DNA from: Sinorhizobium fredii
GTDB lineage: Bacteria; Pseudomonadota; Alphaproteobacteria; Rhizobiales; Rhizobiaceae
Direction of reading: 5' to 3'
Assembly (NCBI RefSeq): GCF_002944405.1
Contig: NZ_CP024308.1
Span: 310,001-374,000 of the forward strand
Length of the DNA stretch: 64,000 nt
Position numbers and translations under genes: made by a program. Positions 44,557 through 54,400 of the stretch are shown here, piece by piece (the stretch's first letter is position 1; each line of letters starts with the position of its first letter). The notes under the pieces are model-generated. The model was not told the DNA's origin. It made no database searches and saw nothing but the letters and a program-made list of their open reading frames with translations.

Positions 44557-46011
44557 ATGATACGCAGCCTTTTATTCGCGGCAGTGGTTGTTGGCGGGAC
44601 AGCAATACCCGCCTACACCGAGGTGCCACTTCCGTCTGCTGCTTTCGACCGGATTTCCTCTGCCTTCACATATCTGAGAACTTCCTTGAAGACGATCTCA
44701 GGCGGTAGCATGAGACCTGGCTACCGGATGCGAGATGTTGTGCGTGGCGACATGGTCACCTCCTTGCAGGCGGCTGGCACTCTCAATGCGTTGGTATTGG
44801 TCGAAGTCGGCTCTCAGTTGTCCGGACGGATCAAGGAGCTTTACGCCGATTTCAACTCTCGTGTGACTCGGGGCCAAGTCATAGCCCGCGTCGAGCCAGA
44901 GCTATACGAAGCGAGGCTGGCTCAGTCCCGGGCCGAGCTGGAAATGGCCCGGACCCAGGTCGCGATACAGCGGGCGCAAATCGACAGGGTTCAAGCTGAA
45001 CTTGAGACCGCCACCGCCAAACATAATGCCGCAGCGGCTGAGACCGAGCAGGCCCAGGTGGTGCTGGACAGCGCTCAACGGGAAATGGAACGCAAGCGCC
45101 CATTGGCGAAGCGCAAGGTAATTGCGGCGAGTGAATGGGAGCGCGACAGCACCGCCTACAAGACTGCCGAAGCACAGGCTGGCGCCGTCCGCGCGGATCA
45201 GCTCTCGCAAGCCGCTGCCGTTCGGGCTGCGCAGGCGGCTCTGAAGATGGCTGAAGCACAACTCGCCAACACCCTGGCAGAGGTCAAGCAGAGGGAAGCG
45301 GTGCTACGGCAGGCAGAGATCGATCTCGAACGCACCTATATACGGGCACCAGTCACCGGAACTGTCGTCAATCGCGCCGTTAGCGGCGGCCAGACCTTGG
45401 CAGCAAGTCTGCAGACACCGATCCTCTTCACGATTGCCCAAGACCTCACCCAGATGCAGGTCGAGGCTTCCGTCGTTGAAGCCGATATCAGCAAATTTGC
45501 TGTTGGGCAGCCCGTGACCTTCACTGTCGATGCCTATCCGGACCGCATCTTTACCGGCGCGGTCCAGCAAATCCGGAAGGCTCCCCAGATCGTCCAGAAC
45601 GTCGTAACCTACACCGCTGTGATCAGCGCACGGAACCCAGATGAGTTGCTGTTGCCCGGCATGACTGCAAATCTGAACGTGGTAGTGGCAAGACGAGCAA
45701 ATGTTCTGACCGTCCCCAACGCAGCGCTCCGCTTTCGCCCGAGCATCGAAGCTGGGAATGCAGCCGCGGTCGCAGGCGAAGCATCGGCGAGAGCAGACAG
45801 TGAAACTGAGGGCACTCTAGGTCGGGTGTTCGTGCTGGGGAGCGACCGCACCCCACGCGCGGTGTCACTTCGTCTCGGTGTGACAGACGGACGGGTGACA
45901 GAGGTGCTGGGAGGCGAGCTGGGCGAAGGCGAGCGAGTGATTACCGGATTGGAGCCGACAGCGGACGGTAGAAATGAAACGTCGTTCCTGATCAAGTTTC
46001 GGCTGCAGTGA
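44557..46011 (+). CDS. MacA/HlyD-type periplasmic adaptor
   Basis: 484 residues. N-terminal signal or anchor (MIRSLLFAAVVVGGTAIPAY). Lipoyl half-motif near 95-120 (VEVGSQLSGRIKELYADFNS, RVTRGQVIARVEP), a long coiled coil (about 125-260, Ala/Glu/Gln rich), second lipoyl half (LERTYIRAPVTGTVVNRAVS), then the beta-barrel and membrane-proximal domains (GQPVTFTVDAYPDRIFTGAV, LLLPGMTANLNVVV). Links an inner-membrane ABC protein to an outer-membrane channel; no TolC-like gene is in the window. The longer form from GTG 44551 is less likely. Confidence 0.88.
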   Translation: MIRSLLFAAVVVGGTAIPAYTEVPLPSAAFDRISSAFTYLRTSLKTISGGSMRPGYRMRDVVRGDMVTSLQAAGTLNALVLVEVGSQLSGRIKELYADFNSRVTRGQVIARVEPELYEARLAQSRAELEMARTQVAIQRAQIDRVQAELETATAKHNAAAAETEQAQVVLDSAQREMERKRPLAKRKVIAASEWERDSTAYKTAEAQAGAVRADQLSQAAAVRAAQAALKMAEAQLANTLAEVKQREAVLRQAEIDLERTYIRAPVTGTVVNRAVSGGQTLAASLQTPILFTIAQDLTQMQVEASVVEADISKFAVGQPVTFTVDAYPDRIFTGAVQQIRKAPQIVQNVVTYTAVISARNPDELLLPGMTANLNVVVARRANVLTVPNAALRFRPSIEAGNAAAVAGEASARADSETEGTLGRVFVLGSDRTPRAVSLRLGVTDGRVTEVLGGELGEGERVITGLEPTADGRNETSFLIKFRLQ

Positions 46012-46012
46012 C

Positions 46013-46765
46013 ATGCCAGGGGATGTTCTGATAAAAATTGAAGGAGTGCGCCGGAGTTATCGAGTCGGCGGAAGACTGACCTGGGCCCTCGACTATGTAA
46101 CCCTCAACGTGCGGCGTGGCGAGTTCGTGGCGATCATGGGGCCGTCTGGCTCGGGCAAGTCGACCTTCATGAACATTCTTGGCTGTCTCGACAGTCCCAC
46201 CGAGGGGGGATACCGGTTGGACGGAACAGACGTCAGCCGCCTCCACCACGACGAACTGGCGGTAATCCGCAATCAAAAGATTGGCTTCGTATTCCAGTCG
46301 TTCAATCTGTTGCCGCGCGCCAGCGCTCTCGAAAACGTGGAGCTGCCACTTCTCTATCGCCGCATGTGGGCTAGCGAGCGCCGCCGCCGCGCCCTTGTGA
46401 CACTGGCGCGGTTCGGGCTTGCGGAACGCGCCGCCTATATGCCCACGGAACTCTCAGGCGGGCAGCAGCAGCGGGTCGCGATCGCAAGGGCATTGGCAAC
46501 GGAGCCCTTACTTCTGCTTGCCGACGAACCGACCGGTGCGCTCGACAGCCACACGGGCCAGGAGATCATGGCCATCTTCCGCCGCCTGAATGGCGAAGGT
46601 TTGACGATCGTCTTGGTCACGCATGAAGCAGGAGTCGCCGCCTGCGCCGACCGCATCGTTGCATTTCGCGATGGACGCGTTCTGGACGATGGGCTGGCTA
46701 ATCGTGTTGAGGAGCAGTCTGGCCCCTGGCGAGCATTATTATTGGCAGGCGACAATGCCGGGTAG
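46013..46765 (+). CDS. MacB/LolD-type ABC ATPase
   Basis: 250 residues. Walker A MGPSGSGKSTFMNILGCLD, FQSFNLLPRASALENVELPL, signature [15 protein letters not shown], Walker B LLLADEPTGALDSHTG and VTHEAGVAACADR. This group powers mechanotransmission transporters rather than import. It starts one base after the adaptor stop and overlaps the permease gene by 11 bases, so all three are coupled. Confidence 0.92.
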   Translation: MPGDVLIKIEGVRRSYRVGGRLTWALDYVTLNVRRGEFVAIMGPSGSGKSTFMNILGCLDSPTEGGYRLDGTDVSRLHHDELAVIRNQKIGFVFQSFNLLPRASALENVELPLLYRRMWASERRRRALVTLARFGLAERAAYMPTELSGGQQQRVAIARALATEPLLLLADEPTGALDSHTGQEIMAIFRRLNGEGLTIVLVTHEAGVAACADRIVAFRDGRVLDDGLANRVEEQSGPWRALLLAGDNAG

Positions 46766-47981
46766 CGTCAGAACAGCATTTCGGTCATTGCGTTCCCATC
46801 CGATGCGCAGCTCTCTGACCATGCTCGGCATTATTATCGGAGTCTCTGCCGTCGTCGTGATGAGCGCCATCGGCAATGGCGCACAGGAGCGGATCGATTC
46901 ACAGATCCGCAGCCTCGGCTCGAATCTCATCAGCGTCACTCCGGGTAGCGCCAGGATGGGCAGCGTACGGCTGGGCAGCGGCGCGGCGCCAAAATTGAGC
47001 GAAGAAGATGCACTCGCGATCGGCTCCGAGCTGCCTGGCGTCGTCGTCGCGGCGCCGCTCCTTCACGCTCGGACACAATTTGCAATCGGGGCTAGCAACT
47101 GGCAGGGTGTGCTTCGTGGCGTCACCCCTGAGTATTTCGCTGCGCGTGAATGGCGGGTCATTGCGGGGCGGGAGATGACTCCGGAGGACAACAAGCGCGC
47201 CATCAGTGTAGCGCTGCTCGGAACGACGATGCGAGAAAAGTTGTTCGGGGATTCGGACCCACTCGGCGCGACCATCCGCATACGGGACGTCCCCTTCGTC
47301 GTAATTGGGTTGCTCGAGCGAAAGGGACAAAGTGTCTGGGGTGACGATCAGGATGATATCGCGTTGGTGCCAATAAGAACGGCTAGACGCCAATTCATTG
47401 GAACAAGCCGAGCCAATCCAACCCTCGTGCACAGCATAGCCGTGAGATTCGACGACGGAGCCTCGCCGGAAAGCATCATGCTGGCCATACGCGACCTTCT
47501 CTGGCAGCGTCACCGCTTGAGCAAGGGTCAGGAAGACAGCTTCATGGTGAGCAACCTTGCAGAGGCGGCGGACGTCGAGGGCTCGACTACGCGAGTCATA
47601 TCGCTGTTGCTTTCAGCGGTCGCCTCCGTGTCCTTGGTGGTGGGCGGCATCGGTATCATGAACATCATGCTGGTGACGGTCTCGGAGAGGACGAGGGAGA
47701 TCGGATTGCGACTCGCAGTCGGCGCACGCCGGCGAGACATCCTCAGGCAATTTCTCATCGAGGCGGTGACTCTTGCCGTTCTCGGCGGCATCCTTGGCCT
47801 GCTTCTTGGAATCGCCGCGGCAACCGGTATCGGCATACTCGCCGGATGGCCAATCACCTTTGATTTGAACCCAATGCTCTTGGCAGTAGCCTTCGCTGCC
47901 GGCGTAGGCGTTTTCTTCGGCTATTACCCCGCCCGCAAGGCGGCACGGCTGCTGCCGATAGAGGCATTGCGCTTGGAGTGA
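46755..47981 (+). CDS. MacB-type ABC permease
   Basis: 408 residues. N-terminal span (SLTMLGIIIGVSAVVVMSAI), a large periplasmic domain (about 45-285), then three C-terminal spans with the FtsX core (SLVVGGIGIMNIMLVTVSER, TREIGLRLAVGARRRDILRQ). ATPase and permease are separate genes here, unlike the fused E. coli MacB. Known substrates of the class include peptides, toxins, macrolides and heme precursors. The Cys-rich protein encoded upstream is an obvious candidate partner. Confidence 0.9.
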   Translation: MPGSVRTAFRSLRSHPMRSSLTMLGIIIGVSAVVVMSAIGNGAQERIDSQIRSLGSNLISVTPGSARMGSVRLGSGAAPKLSEEDALAIGSELPGVVVAAPLLHARTQFAIGASNWQGVLRGVTPEYFAAREWRVIAGREMTPEDNKRAISVALLGTTMREKLFGDSDPLGATIRIRDVPFVVIGLLERKGQSVWGDDQDDIALVPIRTARRQFIGTSRANPTLVHSIAVRFDDGASPESIMLAIRDLLWQRHRLSKGQEDSFMVSNLAEAADVEGSTTRVISLLLSAVASVSLVVGGIGIMNIMLVTVSERTREIGLRLAVGARRRDILRQFLIEAVTLAVLGGILGLLLGIAAATGIGILAGWPITFDLNPMLLAVAFAAGVGVFFGYYPARKAARLLPIEALRLE

Positions 47982-48164
47982 TTCTCGGGCAATCCCGAAC
48001 CACTAATTTTGTGCATTAGATGCCGTAGATTGGCAGCTTCCAGATCTCGACTGACCGGGCTCGGGAGCGACTGCCCTGTGCGCCTTGCATGCAGCAAAGG
48101 ATTGCTTCTGCCTTTGCAGACGCTCGGCGGAACGGAAGAAAACGCCCGTCAAGGGAAAGTTTAT

Positions 48165-48171
48165 CCCTCGC
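48165..48171. repeat. Target-site duplication, left copy
   Basis: CCCTCGC directly before the left IS end; identical to 49964-49970. Confidence 0.75.
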
Positions 48172-49963
48172 TGCAGCGCGACAACCAAGATGAGACGCGC
48201 ATTGCCTCGCCGAAACTGTTCCCGAATACTCAACCGTTGCCTCACATAATTTGCTCCCTACCGAGGGGTATGAACAGGGGCGACTATGGGACAGCTGAGC
48301 ATGGCGACGAGGAAAGAACTGACGGCGGCGGTTTCGGAGCGTTATCGTGCTTCGACGCGAACGGAGAAGGCGAGAATTCTGGATGAGTTCGTCGTCATCA
48401 CGGGCTTTCACCGCAAGCACGCGATGCGGCTGCTGCGGCGCCACGGGAGAGAGCCTACAGGTCGGCGAGCGCGGCCGCGGGTTTATGATGAAGCGGAACG
48501 CAATGCGCTCATATTGCTGTGGGAAGCGTCTGACCGGGTCTGTGGGAAGCGGCTGAAGGCGTTGCTACCCGTCCTTGTCGAGGCGATGGAACGGCACGGT
48601 CATTTTGACCTCGCGCCTGAGATCCACGGCAAATTGCTGGCGATGAGCGCGGCCACGATCGACAGGACGCTGGGACCGATCCGGGAGGGCTTGGGACGTC
48701 CTCGACGGCGGCCCGCGGCGCACGCCCTGCAACGGAGCATTCCCATTAGAACGTCGGCGGGACAATCCGGCGCCAGGCTTCGTTGAGGCGGATCTCGTCG
48801 CCCATTGCGGCCCTTCGGCTCGCGGCAGCTTCATCCAAACCCTTGTTCTCACCGACATCGCGACTGGCTGGACGGAATGTGCGCCGCTGCTGGTTCGCGA
48901 GCAGACGCTGTTGAGCAGCGTGCTCACAGAATTGCGCAAGCAACTGCCGTTCGCGCTTCTCGGCCTGGACACGGACAACGACACCGTCTTCATGAACGAG
49001 ACGCTGAAGGCTTACTGTGACGCCGCCAATATCGTCTTTACGCGCTGCCGCCCCTACCGCAAGAACGACCAGACCTTTGTCGAGCAGAAGAATGGCGCCG
49101 TCGTGCGCAGGATGGTCGGATATCGTCGGTTCGAGGGACTGGAGGCCGCCACGCTGCTAGCGAAGCTCTACCGATCAGCGCGGCTGTTCGTAAACTTCTT
49201 TCAGCCATCATTCAAATTGATCGCAAAGCAGCCGACGGCGCTCGTGTGCGCAAGACGTATAGTCCGCCAGCCACGCCGCATCAGCGTCTGATTGCCGACG
49301 CTCGCACGTCAGATGCAGTCCGCTCCCGTCTGCGGGAAATCTACGCTGGGCTCGATCCTGTCCTGCTATTGCGCGATATTCGCGCCCTACAGGAGCGACT
49401 CGCTGCGCTTGCCGACACTCCGCCGGCCATGCGCACTGACGGGGTAGCTCAGCCGATCGACCTTTTCCTCGCGAGTTTGCGGACGGCCTAGAAGGACGGA
49501 GCTACCCGGCCGACGGATCGTCCGATTGTAAAAGCCAAAAGAGGACGGCGGCGTCCTGACCCTCTCGTCAAGGCGACCGCCGACTTGCGAAGTTGGTTCG
49601 AAGCCGAACCATGGCGAACCGGCAGTGAACTCCTGTCACGTCTGCAGGCCCAGTATCCCGGCGATTACCCCGACAAACTGCTTCGAACGCTTCAGCGCCG
49701 GCTGAAGGTCTGGCGAAGTGAACAGGCGGACGCGTTGCTGTTTGGCACCTTGAACAAGGAGCTGCCGATCCACGAGATCGCAAGGCCGCACTGAGGTGCC
49801 GTAGCGCTCGCGAAGGAGGCCAGGCGCTGCGAAACCCCTGCCATCTCCGCGCCCGGCCTCCTTCGCCCCAACCCGGGAGCAAAATGAATGAGGCAACGTG
49901 CGAATATCGGGGAGCATCGTTACGTGCGGCAATACGTGATCTCAGCCAGATTGTCGCTCTACA
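48172..49963 (+). mobile_element. Insertion sequence with long imperfect inverted ends
   Basis: 1,792 bases. The left end (48172-48258, starting TGCAGCGCGACAACC) and the reverse complement of the right end (49875-49963, starting TGTAGAGCGACAATC) align over about 87 bases with a few mismatches and short gaps. The element is flanked by the perfect 7-bp duplication CCCTCGC. It encodes one DDE transposase (48286-49794) that is broken. TGT-type ends and a short duplication would suit an IS481-like or unclassified (ISNCY) element; the family is not certain. Confidence 0.85.
48286..49794 (+). pseudogene. DDE (integrase-core) transposase, broken
   Basis: N-terminal helix-turn-helix (TASTR-type opening, VITGFHRKHAMRLLRRHG), then an rve-like core: first Asp in GFVEADLVAH, second in LGLDTDNDTVFMN and Glu in DQTFVEQKNGAVVRR. 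The frame breaks near 48762 (several bases missing before the GFVEADLV run) and near 49235, and an in-frame TAG at 49489-49491 replaces an expected Trp. The C-terminus reads on to GTLNKELPIHEIARPH. About 503 codons if repaired. Inactive as written. Confidence 0.8.
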
Positions 49964-49970
49964 CCCTCGC
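49964..49970. repeat. Target-site duplication, right copy
   Basis: CCCTCGC directly after the right IS end; identical to 48165-48171. Confidence 0.75.
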
Positions 49971-50034
49971 CTTGAACCAAGTCGAACTACAGACCCCGCG
50001 ATCACACCAAGCAGTTCATTCGACCGGTTCGCGA

Positions 50035-50117
50035 CGATGTGGAGGAGTACACGCTTTGCCGACGACAGCTCAGCCGAGGTCAAGCGCTTCTTGATCGGTA
50101 CATAGCGAGTGCCGGCA
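50035..50117 (+). pseudogene. Fragment of a flavin monooxygenase gene
   Basis: The reading RFADDSSAEVKRF, then after one missing base DRYIASAG, matches the run RFADERSAEVKRFIDRYIER inside the intact monooxygenase gene at 59035-60273 (near 59872-59940). DNA similarity is high over about 70 bases. It is a leftover of a second, decayed copy, next to the insertion sequence. Confidence 0.55.
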
Positions 50118-50266
50118 TTTTGGTGACATGCCGGGCTACCACTTTTGTGCAAATCCCAGTTTATACCATTTTTATGAGAAGATTTATCTCTGGTCACCCG
50201 CTTAGCTGCGAGATGCTTGGAAGGCGACTGTTAGATGAAAATAATGTCCTCGCGAGGGGGCCGGCT

Positions 50267-50482
50267 ATGAAAATCCTATTGCAGTCAGCCCTTCTTTGGG
50301 CACTGATAGTCGGCTGCACCCAAGGTAGCCGATACGAGTACTTGCCTGGGCATGCCTATAAAACCGATCCAAGCTGCCGCCGCGCTGAGCTGCCCTCCAA
50401 GTTCGATCCTCGCTGCGATCATCCCAGACTGGGCTTTCCCGACTTCACACCCCTGCCAACATTCGGCACCGGAGGGATTTAG
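50267..50482 (+). CDS. Small lipoprotein
   Basis: 71 residues. Lipobox-type start MKILLQSALLWALIVGC with Cys at 17, then a Tyr/Pro-rich mature part with two further Cys (DPSCRRAEL, DPRCDHPRLG). GAGGGGG lies before the ATG. The upstream in-frame extension is the monooxygenase remnant. Function unknown. Confidence 0.55.
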   Translation: MKILLQSALLWALIVGCTQGSRYEYLPGHAYKTDPSCRRAELPSKFDPRCDHPRLGFPDFTPLPTFGTGGI

Positions 50483-51418
50483 CTGGAAGCTGATTGCAGA
50501 AACTCGCACAGTGAGCTGGACGCTGGTCGCTTTGTACGAACAGCTATCGTCTCGACCGGACCCTGAACGCCCATTGTAGAGTATTTCACTGCTTCACTGC
50601 TGGGTTGCCGCCCTTGAGTGCGGTTATTGTCGCAGGAGCATCATCTGAGCATTTTTAATTGTTGCTTTGATTTCTACGATGATCACAACGATCGCTTTAG
50701 CGGTGCACTTCAGTCCTCTCAGGGCGTGGCCGAACTGCACCTTCTCCGACGGAGGGAAACCCGCACATCGGCGGCTGGATCCGAGCGGCGCGTGCTTGCG
50801 GCGATCGCGAGGAGGCGGGACTGCGCTAGCTCCCGCGCCGCCTCTATTGATTCTTCATTGTGTCCAAGCGGCACATGGATCGGCCGCAGCGTATCCGTCC
50901 GGTGAGTGCCGAGGGCAACAGAAGGGAAGTATGTCTATGATCGCTACAATAGACTGCTCCAAATGATTATCCGGCAGAGAATGATAGCCCATTCTGCGTA
51001 GCCTATAAGAGTGGCTTGAAGAACACCGGAAATTAGAGCCTCCTAAAGGAATGCCGCCGCTATCCTCCCAGCCTGGAGCAGGTACAGAGTGGGGTGCGCT
51101 CTAATCCGAGAGATGGCTGACGACCTCGATGAATGAGGGGTGCCTTTGTGCGGACACGCGCGAGGGCAAATCAGCAATGGCAGCCATGAACAGCGCCATA
51201 AGCGGATTATTACAATCGCCGCAGCGATTGGATAGCCTGTCTGCAAACGATTTGCGATCGGCAGCAATCCGCATGTCCGATTTTTCGCTGGCAGCCTGCC
51301 GCTGCCAATTCCCCTCGACAGGCATGACAGCAGGTGCGCCTCGGCGCGTCCAGCGATCCACCCGGAGGACTAACACCGCGGTCGCCCGTTAAGGCCGGCC
51401 AAAGAGGGAGGAAAAACA
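50483..51418. other. Long gap before the repeat protein gene
   Basis: About 930 bases with no convincing gene. Frames on both strands are short and without family matches. It probably holds the promoter of the secretion operon; the ribosome site GGGAGG lies at 51407-51412. Confidence 0.45.
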
Positions 51419-54400
51419 ATGGCTATCGTGATCACATCGACTGGCGTATTTGCCGTTCTCGACGAAACTGACGGCCTGCAGAACGCGACCGCTACGCCCG
51501 CCCCTCCATCGCCCTCGGGCGACGCCGACGACAACGACATTTTGAGCAGCAGCTTGCCGGCACCATTTTCGAGTCGGCTGACCTCCTACAGCCTGACAGT
51601 GGATGAGGCCGCACTGAGCGGGTACACCGGCGCCAACACCGGCGCAAACATCATCAACATCACCGGCGCCACGGCGTCTACCGACCTGGCGCTCACCGGC
51701 GCGAATGGGGCAGCGTTCCCGGATTATGAGACAGGCGCGACGTCCACCTTCAGCAGCGGTCTGTTCGCGGTGGCTGATGACGGGACCATCTCGGAAATCT
51801 TTCTCTTCACCGATCCGACCAACAATAACATCGTCTATGGCGTGGCCGGCGACAGCGGCGACGATCCGATTGTGTTCGCGGTCTATCTCGAAGAGGTAAA
51901 GACGTCCGGCATCACCACCGGAGCCAAGATGTGGAGCGTGCTTGCGGACGGCTACACGCTGGCACACACCACCGACGGCAGCTCCGTTGCCGCGCACGAC
52001 GACTTTCTTGATCTGACGAACAAGCTGTTCGTCTCCGCCATCGCGGAGAATGACTTTTCCTTCGCAAATGCGCCTTCCGGCCAGAACCTCTTCATGATGT
52101 TCGGAAACACGACGCTGGCAATCCTCGTCACCGGCGAGGATCCGGCCAACCAGTCGGCCGGCCAGAATGTGTCGAATGACGGCGACACCGTCAATACCGG
52201 CCAGGGCGGCGGTGCCACGACGCTCGGCACCGAAGGTCAGCAGATCAAGGCCCAAAAGGCGTTGGTCGTCACCTTCGTGACCGGGGCCAATTCCAACTTC
52301 CTCGTTCCCGGTCTCACGCCGACCGAGGCAAACCTCGAGTCTAACATCGCCTTCAGCGGTTATGCCCAGGACGTTACCGGTGCCGCGATCACGATCTCGC
52401 AAATGACACCCGGAAGTGCCAGCACGACTGCGAGCGTGGAGCTTCAAGCCTTTCTCACGGCAGACACAAGCGGGACCGGCTATATCGACAATAATCCGCT
52501 CACGACGGGCGATGCGGCCGTCGCCATCGCGTCGGTGCAGGTCATCCGCGGCGGGGTCGACGTCACCGGCACCCTCGGTGTGAACGTCACGATAAGTGGC
52601 GGCATAGCCACGATCATGGGCGTGAAGGATGACGACATCATCCAGTACACGACCACCGGCGACCATAACCGCGTGCTGATCCGGAACGATCAGCCGGCAA
52701 CGGGCCAAGGCAGCAACGTTGCCTTCGATCTCGGCGGCTTCACAATCACGCAGGTCTCGAGTGACGTCGAGGAGGTCGGCTCGAAGGTCAGGTTTGAGGA
52801 TGATGGCCCGGATGCCGTGGCGAAGAACGTGGCGGGCCCGACGGCAACGCTCGACGAATCGCCGCTGCCGACCAGCGGCGACGGCGTGAATTCGGTGACG
52901 ATCGCAGCGACGACGATCGCCGCGCTGTTCGAGACCCCTGATTTCGGCGAGGATGGCCAGGGAAGCGTGAGCTACACGCTGTCCGGCACCGCTGGCGCTC
53001 AGACCGGACTGTGGCTCACCGGGGAATCTGGGGCGGCCAACGAGATCCTGCTGGTCAAGGTCAGCGACACCCAGTGGGAGGGCCGCAAGGCTGGCGCGGG
53101 CGGCACGCTCGCCTTCACCGTGTCGATCAACGGCACGACCGGCGCCGTCACCGTCACCCGCAGCGCCGCCACGCTCGAGCACACGGTCGACGGCAGCAGT
53201 GCTGCGGCGCATGACGACGCCTTGACGATGGCGGCCACCGCCAACCTGTTCGTGGTGCAGCATGTTACCGACGGCGATGGCGACACCGACAGCGCCACCG
53301 CAACCAACCCGTTGACCATCAAGTTCGAGGATGACGGGCCGGATGCCGTGGCGAAGAACGTGGCAGGGCCGACGGCAACGCTCGACGAATCGCCGCTGCC
53401 AACGGCTGGCGACGGCGTGAATTCGGTGACAATAGCTGCGACGACGATCGCCGCGCTGTTCGAGACGCCGGACTTCGGCTCCGACGGCCAGGGCAGCGTG
53501 AGCTACACGCTGTCGGGCATCGACGGCGCGCAGACGGGGCTGTGGCTCACCGGCGAGTCCGGGGCGGCCAACGAGATCCTGCTGGTCAAAGTCAGCGACA
53601 CCCAGTGGGAGGGCCGCAAGGCTGGCGCGGGCGGCACGCTCGCCTTCACCGTGTCGATCAACGGCACGACCGGCGCGGTCACCGTCACTCGCAGCAGCGC
53701 CACGCTCGAGCATACGGTCGACGGCAGCAGTGCGGCGGCGCATGACGACGCGCTTACGATGGCGGCCACCGCGAACCTGTTCGTGGTGCAGCATGTTACC
53801 GACGGCGATGGCGACACCGACAGCGCCACCGCAACCAACCCGTTGACCATCAAGTTCGAGGATGACGGGCCGGATGCCGTGGCGAAGAACGTGGCGGGCC
53901 CGACGGCAACGCTCGACGAATCGCCGCTGCCGACCAGCGGCGACGGCGTGAATTCGGTGACGATCGCAGCGACGACGATCGCCGCGCTGTTCGAGACCCC
54001 TGATTTCGGCGAGGATGGCCAGGGAAGCGTGAGCTACACGCTGTCGGGGACCGCTGGCGCTCAGACCGGACTGTGGCTCACCGGGGAATCTGGGGCGGCC
54101 AACGAGATCCTGCTGGTCAAGGTCAGCGACACCCAGTGGGAGGGCCGCAAGGCTGGCGCGGGCGGCACGCTCGCCTTCACCGTGTCGATCAACGGCACGA
54201 CCGGCGCCGTCACCGTCACCCGCAGCGCCGCCACGCTCGAGCACACGGTCGACGGCAGCAGTGCTGCGGCGCATGACGACGCCTTGACGATGGCGGCCAC
54301 CGCCAACCTGTTCGTAGTGCAGCACGTCACCGATGGCGATGGCGACACCGACAGCGCCACCGCAACCAATCCGTTGACGATCAAGTTCGAGGATGACGGG

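Noticed and set aside
49884..50105. 73-codon ORF across the right IS end
   Set aside because: It joins the IS end to the monooxygenase remnant and is not a gene in itself.
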